The notes beneath the pieces are model-generated. The model did no database searches and was not told where the DNA came from. It was given only the letters and a program-made list of their open reading frames with translations. 64,000 nt of DNA from positions 124,001 to 188,000 of the forward strand of contig CAVTBT010000003.1 of NCBI GenBank assembly GCA_963733065.1, read 5' to 3'. Source of the stretch: CAVTBT01 sp963733065 (lineage in GTDB: Bacteria > Actinomycetota > Thermoleophilia > Gaiellales > Gaiellaceae). A program made the translations under genes and the position numbers. Below, piece after piece: positions 42,680-51,356 of this stretch (its first letter is position 1; every line of letters starts with the position of its first letter).

Positions 42680-44230
42680 TCACTGACGGCGCGACGCCGG
42701 GTCGACGCCGGCGAAGGTCAGGAGGTCGGCCATGCCGAACCGGCCCGGCCCCTGCCTGCTCGGCAACGTGGGCTTCCAGCGAGGCTGGAGGGTGAGGAAG
42801 CCCGCAGGATCTGTCTCGAGCAGCCCGAGGATCACCTCGGCGACGATCCGCCCGCCGACGGGCCCGAGTCGGCGTCCCTCGGCCATCACCTCCGCCTCCT
42901 TCAGGACGTAGTACCAGAGCGGCGTCGAACGGTCGAGCCTGTTCGGATAGCCGCTCAGCTCCCGAAGGTCGGCGGCCGAGAGAGGCGGCACCCCCATCCT
43001 CTTCGCGATCGACTGGCCGGAGGGAAGCTTCCAGGTCAACTGGCGCAGCAGGTTCCGCTGCGGCAGCGCCGTCGGGGGGTCGTGACTGGCGATCGCACCG
43101 AGCGGCAGATGGAAGAGCGGCGTCGAGATCTTCGTGTCGATGCGCTTGTTCGGCTTCACCTCGCCGTCCCGGAAGTCGAAGAAGGTCTGCCAGCCCACGA
43201 AGCGCCGCGCGGCCCGGCAGCCGCCGCGCAGGTCGGACGGGTCGGGCCCGCTCGCCGTCGGATCGAAGATGAGGCCGAAGAACGGCCGGCCTCGGTCGCC
43301 CCGCAGGTTCGCGCGGTAGGAGGGCCGCACCATGCTGTGCCCGAAGCGGAACACGGCGCCCTGGAACTCGACCGGCATGAAGGCGCGGCTCCCGGGCCGG
43401 TAGAAGCGCCTACCACGTCTGCGAACGTCGTCGATGAGCCGCCCGCCGACGACCTGGGGCAGGAACTCGTGCAGGATCACCCAGTGGTAGTGCCAGGTCG
43501 CCAGGCGCCTGGCCCACGCGAACGGATCGGCCGCACGCGACGCACGCGCCAGGTCGACGGCCCGGTTGTGGAAGAGGATGAACGCGCACTGCAGCCCCGC
43601 GATCACGAGGTGCTCGTCGTTTCGCGGATCGGCGACGATCGCCGTCCCGTCGGCCGTGCGCGGGAGGTCTTCGAACGCACCCCCGCTCTCGATCCGGAGC
43701 TTCGCGCGGTCCGCGGCGTCGTACAGCAGCGGCGACGCCGCAGGGCCCGAGCCGTACACCGAGTCGAGGTCGAAGGCCGGGGTGCGCGCGTTCACCGCGG
43801 TGTGCGGGTCCGTCGCCCGGCCCAGCCTCGATCCGACGTCGAACGTCATGTCGTGGTCGAGGAATTGGCCCACGAACGTCGTGCCGGCGACCTGGTCCGG
43901 ATTGTTCGGGTTGTGCTCGGACAGGCCCGCTTCGGTGATCAGCAGCGCGGGCCCGCGGTCGAGGGCGTCCTTCGCATCGAGGATCCCTCCCGGCTTGCCC
44001 AGGTCACGGAGCGCTTCCTCGACCTGCGGGGTCTGCGGCGCGAATGGCTGCAGCCCCGTGAACATGCGACCGAACCGGTCGGCCGCCTGGAGTGCGGCGC
44101 TCGGCGGCCCGGCCGCGGCGCCGTCTCCGAGCGCCGCCCCGGCCCCGACCGCGGCCGCACCGGCTCCGACTCTCCGCAGGAAGCTGCCGCGACTGTATCC
44201 CGGGCCGCGCGTGTTCGACCTCGTGCCCAT
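42680..44230 (-). CDS. animal-type haem peroxidase, Tat-exported
   Basis: The 516-residue protein belongs to the myeloperoxidase/peroxidasin superfamily. The distal histidine is H126 in LDHDMTF and the proximal haem ligand is H298 in FGHSMVR, with RNDEHLVIAGLQCAFILFHN nearby. The N-terminus (SRGSFLRRVGAGAAAVGAGAAL) resembles a Tat signal, so it is likely exported folded with haem. It would oxidise halides or phenols with peroxide. A GGGGGGA site precedes the ATG. Confidence 0.9.
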   Translation of the reverse strand: MGTRSNTRGPGYSRGSFLRRVGAGAAAVGAGAALGDGAAAGPPSAALQAADRFGRMFTGLQPFAPQTPQVEEALRDLGKPGGILDAKDALDRGPALLITEAGLSEHNPNNPDQVAGTTFVGQFLDHDMTFDVGSRLGRATDPHTAVNARTPAFDLDSVYGSGPAASPLLYDAADRAKLRIESGGAFEDLPRTADGTAIVADPRNDEHLVIAGLQCAFILFHNRAVDLARASRAADPFAWARRLATWHYHWVILHEFLPQVVGGRLIDDVRRRGRRFYRPGSRAFMPVEFQGAVFRFGHSMVRPSYRANLRGDRGRPFFGLIFDPTASGPDPSDLRGGCRAARRFVGWQTFFDFRDGEVKPNKRIDTKISTPLFHLPLGAIASHDPPTALPQRNLLRQLTWKLPSGQSIAKRMGVPPLSAADLRELSGYPNRLDRSTPLWYYVLKEAEVMAEGRRLGPVGGRIVAEVILGLLETDPAGFLTLQPRWKPTLPSRQGPGRFGMADLLTFAGVDPASRRQ

Positions 44231-44256
44231 CTCATTCCCCCCTTGTGATTGGCTCG

Positions 44257-44532
44257 TCACACCTGCGAGGGCCACTGCATGCGCACCGCCTCGACCACGT
44301 GCTCGAACGGGAGTCCTGCGAGGCGTCCCGCCTCGCAGACGGTCTCGGGCGAGCCCGCCTCGTACAGCAGGAAGCACGTCTCGTCCTCCGGCACGAAGAG
44401 CCCTCGTAGACAGCGGACCGGCGTTCCGCGCCGACGCAACCTCTCCGCGGCACGACGGGCGCACTCGGCGTTCCGCGCAGCGGCCGCCGCGTCCGTCCGG
44501 GAGACGTAGAGCTCGACCAGGAACTCGGCCAC
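44257..44532 (-). CDS. DUF4242 (SCO4226 nickel-binding-like) protein
   Basis: The 91-residue ferredoxin-like fold protein has the pattern FLVELYVSRTD, GTPVRCLRGLFVPEDETCFLLYEA and AGLPFEHVVEAV of the SCO4226/DUF4242 family. Two cysteines are present. It lies next to the haem peroxidase gene on the same strand, 26 bases upstream of its start. TACCGT ends 6 bases before GTG 44532. Confidence 0.85.
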   Translation of the reverse strand: MAEFLVELYVSRTDAAAAARNAECARRAAERLRRRGTPVRCLRGLFVPEDETCFLLYEAGSPETVCEAGRLAGLPFEHVVEAVRMQWPSQV

Positions 44533-44538
44533 GTGCCG

Positions 44539-44544
44539 ACGGTA
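44539..44544 (-). promoter_or_regulatory. -10 box TACCGT
   Basis: On the minus strand TACCGT ends 6 bases before GTG 44532, the first gene of the haem peroxidase pair. Confidence 0.55.
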
Positions 44545-44558
44545 CGACGATCGGGGAG

Positions 44559-44582
44559 CGCCGGATATCCCGGAAACCGGCG
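44559..44582 (-). terminator. possible weak terminator after LuxR gene
   Basis: CGCCGG and CCGGCG flank a 12-base loop just after the LuxR-gene stop at 44588. The stem is only 6 bp and there is no T-run, so this is a weak call. Confidence 0.35.
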
Positions 44583-44587
44583 AACTT

Positions 44588-47434
44588 TCACGCGTCGTCG
44601 CCGTGGGCGAGACGCCGCGGGAGCTGTCGACGAGAGCGGATGCCGAGCTTCGCGTACGCGTGCGAGAGATGCGCCTCGATGGTGTGCACCGTGACGACCA
44701 GCTGGAGCGCGATCTCCTTGTTCGAGAGCCCCTCGGCGGCCAGGTCGACGACGCGCTTCTCCGTCGCTGTCAGCTGGCCGGGACTCGCGGGCCGACGCCC
44801 GGGGAGCCGTGCAAGCTCCGCGCGGGCCGCCTCGGCCCAGCCGGCGGATCCGATCCGGTCGAAGCCGTTGGCGGCCTGCTCGAGCGAGCCTCGCGCCGCC
44901 GCCCACCGCCTCGCGCGGCGCTGCGCGCCGCCCAGCCTGAGCAAGGAGCGGGGGCCGTCGAACCGCAGGCCGAGCCGGCCGTAGGCCGTGGCCGCCAGCA
45001 CGACCGCACCGGCGGCCTCCTCGTCGTACGCGCCGGTTGCCAGGCGTACGAGCCCATCGCAACGCGCCGCAGTGGCGAGCCCCCACGGATGCTGCTGGTC
45101 CTCGGCCAGGCCCCGCAGCCGCTCGGTCACGGCGCGCGCCTCGTCGTACTCTCCCAGCTCGACGAGCGCGTCCACCAGGTCGGGCGCCACCGGGAACACG
45201 CCGGGCTCGTCCACGCCCTCGCGCTCCATGTGCGTCCAGACCTGCCGCAGGCTGTCGAGTGCGCGCTCGGGCTTGCGAGCGAGCAGCGCGGCGATGCCGC
45301 GGGCGCGCAGTCCCTCGAGCATGTCCCAGCCGCCGCCGGTCGCCACTGCGCGCGCGATCGCCTCACCTGCCCACCGCTCCGCCTCGTCGGGAAGCCCGCG
45401 CCCGGCGGCAAGGAGCGCCCGGCAGCGCTCGTACATCGGCCAGATCAGCAGCTCCCCCTCCGAGGACTCGGCCCACTCGTCCAGGAGTCGCGCTGCGGCG
45501 TCCCACTCGCCGATGCGGAGCTCGAGCTCGCACAGGTGCAGACGGTGCAGAGCGTACGAGAGCAGCTCGCCTCGCTCGTCCGCGAGCGCCAGGCACCTGG
45601 TGAACGTCGCCCGAGCACGGCTCACCTCGCCGCGCCAGACGTGCCGCTGGCCCGCGACGCGCACGGGAGTACTGGCGATCTGAGCGTCGGCGTCGGATCC
45701 TCCGCGGAAGCGCTCGCACAGGTCGTCGATCGGGCGTCCGCGAAGGCTCCGCGCCCAAGCGAGCGCGAGCAGTGCCTTCAGCTCCACCTCGGGTTCGGCG
45801 TGTGGAGAATCCCGCAGCGCCTCCGTGGCCCACGCCTCCGCGTCGCGGATCCCGGAGACGGCGCTCGCGGCAGCATGATTCGCCTTCGTCGCCAGCACGA
45901 GCGCCCGCAGTCCCGGGTCGGTTCCGCAATCCGCCAGCGCGGACTCGAGATGACGCTCGAGCTCTGCGAGGGTCTTGACGCTGCCGCCCTCGGCAAGAAG
46001 CAGCCACGCATGGACGCGCGCGCTGCCGAGCGGCAGCGAGTCGAGCTCGGGAGTGAGCAGGTCCGACACGCGCTGCAGCTCGCCCGCCAGATCCAGGTAG
46101 TCGGCGAGCGTGAGCAGGCGGTCGGCACGGTCGGGCAACCCGGACGGCGTCAGGCGGAGCGCGTGCTCGGCCAGCTCCACGGCCTCCTGCCGCGCGCCCC
46201 TCGCCGACGCCCCCGCCGCCGCCCGGCCCACGACGTCCGCAAGCGCCGCATCGGGGCTCTCGGTCGCCAGGGCGAGGTGACGGGCTCGGAGCTCCTCGTC
46301 CGCGACCACGCCTGCCAGCGCCAGATGCAGCTCGCGGCGCTCGGATGCCCGCGAGCGTCTCTTCGCCGCCGCGGCGAGCAGTGGGTGGAACGGGCGCACG
46401 CGGTCCCGTTCGCGGACGATCAGGCCGGCGGCGAAGCCGGCGTCGAGCGCGCGGGAATCGCCGATCGCCGTGAGCTCCGACGCACGGAGGTCGCCGTTCA
46501 GCGCGATGGCGAGCAAGACCCTGCGCACAGGCCCTGCGAGCTCCCCGACACGGGTGCCCAGCAGGCCCTCCACCGTGTCGGGCACCGGGATGTCCTCGCC
46601 CGGCCCCACAGGCCCGCGCTCTGCCACCACGCGCCCAAGCTCCAGCGCAAAGAGTGGATTGCCCAGCGTCGAAGCGACGATCCGGCGGAGCACCGGCCGT
46701 GGCAGCGTCAGGCCGAGCCGCTCGGACAGGAGCTGCCGCGTCGCTCCCAGGCTCAGCGGCCCGACCTCGATGCGCCGTTGCCCACCCCCCTCGAGCGCCC
46801 GCTCGAGCGACGTCTCGGCGCCGGGACGCCTCGCAAGCAGGAAACGGACGTCGTGACCGTGCAGCCGTCGGGCCGCGAAGGCGAGCGTCTCGCCCGACGG
46901 GCGATCGAGCCAAGGGACGTCGTCGACGGCCACGACGATCGGCTTGGCGGCGGCGAGCCCGCGAAGCGCGTTCAGGAACCCGACGGCGATCGCGTGCGGC
47001 TCAGGTGGCTCGCCCGTCGGTTCGGCCCGTAGGAGCGCGACGTCGAGCGCACGTCGCTGAGGGGCGGGCACCGGGCCTTCGAGCTCGGCGACGTCGACCT
47101 CGTCGAACAGGTCGATCAGCGCGGCGAACGAGAGCTGTGCCTCGGCCTCGCTCGGCCGGGCCGCCAGAACGCGCATGTGCCGCTCGCGCGCCGCGTCGGC
47201 GCCCGCCGCCCAGAGCGTCGTCTTGCCGAAGCCCGGTCCACCGGCGAGGACGAGCGCCTGCGGCGTGCCCTCGCCGTCTAGGAACGACCGCAGCGCAGCG
47301 AGCTCCGGCTCGCGCCCGACAATGGCGATTGGCTCTGTCGAGGCCTCGGCCAGGCCTGTCCTCCGCGCTGGTCGCGTCCCTCTGGGATACCACGGATCGC
47401 AGCCGGGACGCAACGGACGCGCTCGTCGATTCAC
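44588..47434 (-). CDS. LuxR-family transcriptional regulator with AAA ATPase and helical repeats (LAL/MalT type)
   Basis: A large protein of about 948 residues. The N-terminal part has VGREPEL, a Walker A AGGPGFGKTTLW and an aspartate-rich Walker B (VVAVDDVPWLD). A long TPR-like helical middle follows, and the C-terminal 60 residues are a LuxR HTH (LTATEKRVVDLAAEGLSNKEIA and AYAKLG). Such STAND regulators oligomerise on ligand and ATP. The start is uncertain: GTG 47434 or earlier in-frame codons. Targets unknown; the peroxidase pair downstream is a candidate. Confidence 0.88.
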   Translation of the reverse strand: MNRRARPLRPGCDPWYPRGTRPARRTGLAEASTEPIAIVGREPELAALRSFLDGEGTPQALVLAGGPGFGKTTLWAAGADAARERHMRVLAARPSEAEAQLSFAALIDLFDEVDVAELEGPVPAPQRRALDVALLRAEPTGEPPEPHAIAVGFLNALRGLAAAKPIVVAVDDVPWLDRPSGETLAFAARRLHGHDVRFLLARRPGAETSLERALEGGGQRRIEVGPLSLGATRQLLSERLGLTLPRPVLRRIVASTLGNPLFALELGRVVAERGPVGPGEDIPVPDTVEGLLGTRVGELAGPVRRVLLAIALNGDLRASELTAIGDSRALDAGFAAGLIVRERDRVRPFHPLLAAAAKRRSRASERRELHLALAGVVADEELRARHLALATESPDAALADVVGRAAAGASARGARQEAVELAEHALRLTPSGLPDRADRLLTLADYLDLAGELQRVSDLLTPELDSLPLGSARVHAWLLLAEGGSVKTLAELERHLESALADCGTDPGLRALVLATKANHAAASAVSGIRDAEAWATEALRDSPHAEPEVELKALLALAWARSLRGRPIDDLCERFRGGSDADAQIASTPVRVAGQRHVWRGEVSRARATFTRCLALADERGELLSYALHRLHLCELELRIGEWDAAARLLDEWAESSEGELLIWPMYERCRALLAAGRGLPDEAERWAGEAIARAVATGGGWDMLEGLRARGIAALLARKPERALDSLRQVWTHMEREGVDEPGVFPVAPDLVDALVELGEYDEARAVTERLRGLAEDQQHPWGLATAARCDGLVRLATGAYDEEAAGAVVLAATAYGRLGLRFDGPRSLLRLGGAQRRARRWAAARGSLEQAANGFDRIGSAGWAEAARAELARLPGRRPASPGQLTATEKRVVDLAAEGLSNKEIALQLVVTVHTIEAHLSHAYAKLGIRSRRQLPRRLAHGDDA

Positions 47435-47514
47435 GCGACTGATCGATGCGAGCACCGATCCTGCTGGCTCAGACTCGGCCGCGGTCCGTACCGTTGGCTC
47501 ATGATGAGGACGTC

Positions 47515-48420
47515 GTGACAAGCCGAGGGCTCGCGCTGTTCGCCGCGATGTGCGTGATCTGGGGCGTGCCGTACCTCTTCATCAAGGTCGCGGTGGAGGA
47601 GATCAGCCCCGCGACGCTCGTGCTCGGCCGCACCGCGCTCGCCGCGCTGCTGCTGCTCCCGATCGCGGCCGCACGGCACCAGCTGCGGCCCCTCCTGCCG
47701 TACTGGGCGCCGCTGCTCGTGTTCGCGGCGATCGAGATCGCGATCCCATGGGTGCTGCTCGGCGTGGCCGAGCAGGAGGTGTCGAGCTCGCTGACCGGCC
47801 TGCTGCTCGCCGCCGTCCCGCTCGTGGGCGCGGCGATCGCCCTGGCGAGCAAGGACGGCGACCGGATCGGGGTGAGGAACGGGATCGGGCTCGGGCTCGG
47901 CCTGGCGGGAGTCGCTGCGATCGTCGGGCTCAACCTCGACGGTGCGGGGCCGGCCTCACTGGCGGCCATCGGCACCGTCGCGGTCTGCTACGCAGTCGGC
48001 CCGGTCATCCTCCAGCGCCACCTGTCCGGGCTGCCGGCACTCGGCGTCATCGCCGCGTCGCTCGCCGTCACGGCCGTCGTCTACATCCCGATCGCGGCGT
48101 TCAGCCTCCCGGCCGAACAGCCGTCGGGGAAGGTGATCTGGTCGGTCGTCGCGCTCGCGGTCGTCTGCACAGCCGTCGCCTTCCTCGTCTTCTTCGCTCT
48201 CATCGCCGAGGTTGGCCCGGTGCGGGCGACCGTGATCACCTACGTCAACCCGGCGGTCGCTGCCGTGCTCGGCGTCGCGATCCTGGACGAGCGCCTCACG
48301 GTCGGTATGGGCATCGGCTTCGCGCTCGTGCTGGTCGGATCGGTGCTCGCGACGCGTGCGGCGCCAGTCGCGGCCGCGGAGGCGTCGCCGGCCCTCAGCC
48401 CCGCACGCGACCCGGCATAG
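47515..48420 (+). CDS. EamA/DMT-family transporter
   Basis: The 301-residue protein has ten membrane segments in two EamA repeats (GLALFAAMCVIWGVPYLFIKV; VGPVRATVITYVNPAVAAVLG). It likely exports or imports a metabolite; substrate unknown. GTG 47515 has a GAGG site. TACCGT at 47489-47494 is the likely -10 box. The gene diverges from the LuxR-type regulator, a layout often seen when the regulator controls the transporter. Confidence 0.88.
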   Translation: MTSRGLALFAAMCVIWGVPYLFIKVAVEEISPATLVLGRTALAALLLLPIAAARHQLRPLLPYWAPLLVFAAIEIAIPWVLLGVAEQEVSSSLTGLLLAAVPLVGAAIALASKDGDRIGVRNGIGLGLGLAGVAAIVGLNLDGAGPASLAAIGTVAVCYAVGPVILQRHLSGLPALGVIAASLAVTAVVYIPIAAFSLPAEQPSGKVIWSVVALAVVCTAVAFLVFFALIAEVGPVRATVITYVNPAVAAVLGVAILDERLTVGMGIGFALVLVGSVLATRAAPVAAAEASPALSPARDPA

Positions 48421-48422
48421 GA

Positions 48423-49610
48423 CTAATCGGGGAGCATGGGCAACGACAGCCCGGGGTCGCGGCCCACGAGGACGCCTCTCGTGATGGCGTCGGATCCGAA
48501 CCGATCGCGGACCGCGTCGAGCGCCGTGTCGAGCGTGCCGGCCGGCTGACGCTCGAACGGCAGCGCGAGCTGCACGGCGCGGTCGTCCTCGAGGTTGGTC
48601 AGCGAGAGCCCGACGAGCGTGAGGCCGCGCACGTCGATCATCGGACGTGCCGACAACAGCAGGTCGCGCGCCGTGGCGAGCACGATCCTCGTCTCGGCAG
48701 TGGCCTGCGGCAGCGTGTGCGAGCGAGTGGCGCGCGAGAAGTCGTGGAAGCGGAGCCGCAGCACAACGGTGCGGCAGACCCGTCGCGCCGTCCGCAGCCT
48801 TCGAGTGACCCGGTCGACGATCGCGACGAGCGTCGTGTCGACCTCGTCCCAGGAGCGCCGCCGCAGCCCGAGCGCGCGCTGCGACCCGATCGAGCGCCGC
48901 CGTCGGCCGACCTGCACCGGGCGCGGGTCGCGGTTGTGGGCCAGCGCGTGGAGGTGCCGCCCGGCGGCCCGGCCGAGCATCCCGACCAGCGCGTCGGCCG
49001 GAAGCTGGGCAACGACGCCGACGGTCGTGATCCCGCGGGCGCGGAGCTTCTCGGCCGTCACCTGCCCGACGCCCCACAGCCGCTCCACCGGCAGCGGGTG
49101 CAGAAAGGCCAGCTCGCGCTCGGGGTTGACGACGAGCAGCCCGTCGGGCTTGGCGACGCCGCTCGCCACCTTGGCGAGGAACTTCGTCCTCGCGACGCCG
49201 ACGGTGATCGGCAGCCCGATCTGGTCGAGCACGCGACGGCGCAGGCGCACCGCGATCTCGGCCGGCTCGCCGGCGAGCCGCCGCAGCCCCCGGACGTCGA
49301 GGAACGCCTCGTCGATCGAGAGTCCCTCGACGAGCGGCGTCGTGTCCTCGAACACCTCGAAGACCGCCTTGCTCGCCTCGACGTACGCGTCGAAGCGCGG
49401 AGAGACCACGACCGCATGCGGGCACAGCTGCCGCGCCTGCCGGCCGCCCATCGCGGTGCGGATGCCGAATGCCTTCGCCTCGTAGCTCGCGGCGAGCACC
49501 ACCCCGCCGCCGACGATCACGGGCCGGCCGCGCAGCCTCGGTTGATCGCGTTGCTCGACCGACGCGTAGAAGGCATCGAGGTCGGCGTGCAGGATCGTGG
49601 CCTCCGACAC
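48423..49610 (-). CDS. dinB: DNA polymerase IV (Y-family), SOS-regulated
   Basis: The 395-residue protein is a translesion polymerase. The catalytic aspartate is in LHADLDAFYASVE and the acidic pair in LSIDEAFLDV; the little-finger domain follows with the HhH string VERLWGVGQVTAEKL. GTG 49610 puts the family N-terminus in the right place. A perfect LexA-type box covers the start region, so it is induced by DNA damage. Confidence 0.93.
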   Translation of the reverse strand: MSEATILHADLDAFYASVEQRDQPRLRGRPVIVGGGVVLAASYEAKAFGIRTAMGGRQARQLCPHAVVVSPRFDAYVEASKAVFEVFEDTTPLVEGLSIDEAFLDVRGLRRLAGEPAEIAVRLRRRVLDQIGLPITVGVARTKFLAKVASGVAKPDGLLVVNPERELAFLHPLPVERLWGVGQVTAEKLRARGITTVGVVAQLPADALVGMLGRAAGRHLHALAHNRDPRPVQVGRRRRSIGSQRALGLRRRSWDEVDTTLVAIVDRVTRRLRTARRVCRTVVLRLRFHDFSRATRSHTLPQATAETRIVLATARDLLLSARPMIDVRGLTLVGLSLTNLEDDRAVQLALPFERQPAGTLDTALDAVRDRFGSDAITRGVLVGRDPGLSLPMLPD

Positions 49611-49623
49611 GAACACATGTTCG
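49610..49623. promoter_or_regulatory. SOS box (LexA operator) at the dinB start
   Basis: CGAACACATGTTCG is a perfect CGAAC-N4-GTTCG palindrome, the LexA/DinR site of Gram-positive bacteria and actinobacteria. It touches the first base of the dinB start codon, so LexA would block both polymerase and the start region. Confidence 0.9.
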
Positions 49624-49647
49624 CACCCTGACGGCCGGGCGGCAACG

Positions 49648-50364
49648 TCACACCGGGATGCCAATCCACTCGAAGAGGCGGTTCAGGTACACCCGGATCC
49701 ACCAGAACCTCCCGAAGAAGAGGAGCAGCCCGACCACCACTAGGACGAGGCCGCTCGCAACGCGGATGGCCGTGTAGTGGTCGCGCAGCCAGCGGAAGAG
49801 TCCCATCGCCGGCGTGAACACCGCCGCCGCGACGACGAACGGCACCGACAGCCCAAGCGCGTAGGCGGCGAGCAGCACAGACCCCTCGAGCACCGTGCCG
49901 GAGTCACCGGCGAGCAGCAGGATCGAACCCAGCACGGGGCCGATGCATGGCGCCGCGCAGATCGCGAATGCGCCGCCGAGCAGGAAGGACGAGCCGCGGT
50001 CGCGGGCGCCTGCGACGAGCCCGGCCCCGAGCAGGCGCTCCGGCCACGGCAGCAGGCCCATGAAGACGAGCCCGAACACGACCAGCACGAAGCCGGCGAC
50101 CTGCTCGAGCAGGAACTGGTTCTCGGTCGCGCTCAGCCCGACTGCAGCCGCGCCCGCGCCGAGCGCCACGAACACGAGAGTCAGGCCGAGCACGAAGGGC
50201 AGAGACCCCCGCACGACCCGCCAGGCCATCCCGGGCTCGCCGAGCCGGTCGGCCTGCACCGCGGAGACGGCCGAGAGGTAGCCGGGCACGAGCGGCAGCA
50301 CGCACGGCGCCAGGAACGAGACGAGCCCGGCTGCGAACGCGATCGGGATCTGCGCGGCGTTCAC
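49648..50364 (-). CDS. ccdA: cytochrome c biogenesis protein CcdA (DsbD-like membrane thiol carrier)
   Basis: The 238-residue protein has six membrane segments and the two CcdA cysteine motifs, LAPCVLPLVPGY and CAAPCIGP. It moves reducing power across the membrane to the ResA-like thioredoxin that keeps apocytochrome c thiols reduced. The CcmH-like and thioredoxin genes follow on the same strand in the order ResA, CcmH, CcdA. Confidence 0.93.
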   Translation of the reverse strand: MNAAQIPIAFAAGLVSFLAPCVLPLVPGYLSAVSAVQADRLGEPGMAWRVVRGSLPFVLGLTLVFVALGAGAAAVGLSATENQFLLEQVAGFVLVVFGLVFMGLLPWPERLLGAGLVAGARDRGSSFLLGGAFAICAAPCIGPVLGSILLLAGDSGTVLEGSVLLAAYALGLSVPFVVAAAVFTPAMGLFRWLRDHYTAIRVASGLVLVVVGLLLFFGRFWWIRVYLNRLFEWIGIPV

Positions 50365-50373
50365 GACATCGCC

Positions 50374-50805
50374 TCAGGGCTCGAAGCGGGCGAGCTCCTC
50401 GTCGAGCCGGCGCTCGAGCTCCGGGTCGAGCGGCTCCTCGACGACCGGCTCCCGCGGCCGGCTCCAGCGCCAGGCGAGCACGCCGACACCTGCCGCGCCG
50501 ATTGCCACCGCGGCGAGCGGCAGCATCCACGCCAGCAGGTCGAAGCCCTCCTTCGCGGGCTCGGCGAGCACGGCCGGCCCGAACTGCTCGACGAGCTCGT
50601 CCTTGATCTGCTGCTCGGTCGCCCCGGCCGCGATCCGCTCGCGGAGGTACGTCTTCATCCGGCGGGCGACCGGCGCGTCCGACTGGTCGAGCGTCGTCTC
50701 GCACACGGGGCAGACGAGCTCGGACTCGAGCTCGGCCGGGTTCGGCGCCGCCGGCGCCGGAGCGGCGAGCACCAGCGCGGCGACAACGACGACGAGCGGT
50801 CTCAC
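50374..50805 (-). CDS. cytochrome c maturation protein CcmH (CycL-like)
   Basis: The 143-residue protein has a signal peptide, the thiol motif LVCPVCETT in place of the usual LRCxxCQ, and a C-terminal membrane segment (LLAWMLPLAAVAIGAAGVGVLAW). The motif RRMKTYLRERIAAGATEQQI is typical of CcmH. It presents apocytochrome to the haem ligation system. It overlaps the ResA-like gene by 4 bases. Confidence 0.9.
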   Translation of the reverse strand: MRPLVVVVAALVLAAPAPAAPNPAELESELVCPVCETTLDQSDAPVARRMKTYLRERIAAGATEQQIKDELVEQFGPAVLAEPAKEGFDLLAWMLPLAAVAIGAAGVGVLAWRWSRPREPVVEEPLDPELERRLDEELARFEP

Positions 50806-51350
50806 TGCTCGGCGAGCACCGCCGCGATCCCCGCGTCGTAGCGCTCGCGATTCTTCTCGATGCCGATGCCGCCGACCACCTTCTCCGCCGCGATCGTCCC
50901 GTCCCGCCCGACGAAGTACGTCTCAGGGAAGCCGCTCAGGCCGTAGCGGCCGACGGTGGAGCCCTTGCCGTCGAAGGCGATCGGAAACGTCAGCCCATGC
51001 CGGTCGACGAACTTGCGCCCGTCGCCGCGGAAGTCCCGTGCGTCGATGCCGAGCACCACGAGGCCTTGGCCGCGGTGGCGTTCCCAGGTCTCCTGCAGGA
51101 TCGGGGCCTCGTCCTTGCACGGCGCGCACCACGACGCGAAGAAGTTGATGACGAGCGGCTTTCCGCGGTACTGGGCGAGCGAGATCTCCCCGTCGCCGGT
51201 CAGCTGCTCGAGCGCGAACGCCGGCGCCGGCTCGCCGACGTCCGAAGCCTCCTCCCCGCCCTGCAGGACTTTCCAACCGAGGAGCCCGAGCATGCCCGCC
51301 ACGACCGCGACGGCGGCGATCTGCCCGACGAGCTTCGCGCGGCCGGCCAC
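50802..51350 (-). CDS. membrane-anchored thioredoxin-like protein (ResA/CcmG/TlpA)
   Basis: The 182-residue protein has an N-terminal membrane anchor and a thioredoxin fold with the active site WCAPC and the cis-Pro in GFPETYFV. It reduces apocytochrome c thiols outside the membrane, fed by CcdA. The start is GTG 51350. It heads the ResA-CcmH-CcdA operon. Confidence 0.92.
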   Translation of the reverse strand: MAGRAKLVGQIAAVAVVAGMLGLLGWKVLQGGEEASDVGEPAPAFALEQLTGDGEISLAQYRGKPLVINFFASWCAPCKDEAPILQETWERHRGQGLVVLGIDARDFRGDGRKFVDRHGLTFPIAFDGKGSTVGRYGLSGFPETYFVGRDGTIAAEKVVGGIGIEKNRERYDAGIAAVLAEQ

Positions 51351-51356
51351 AGGCGC

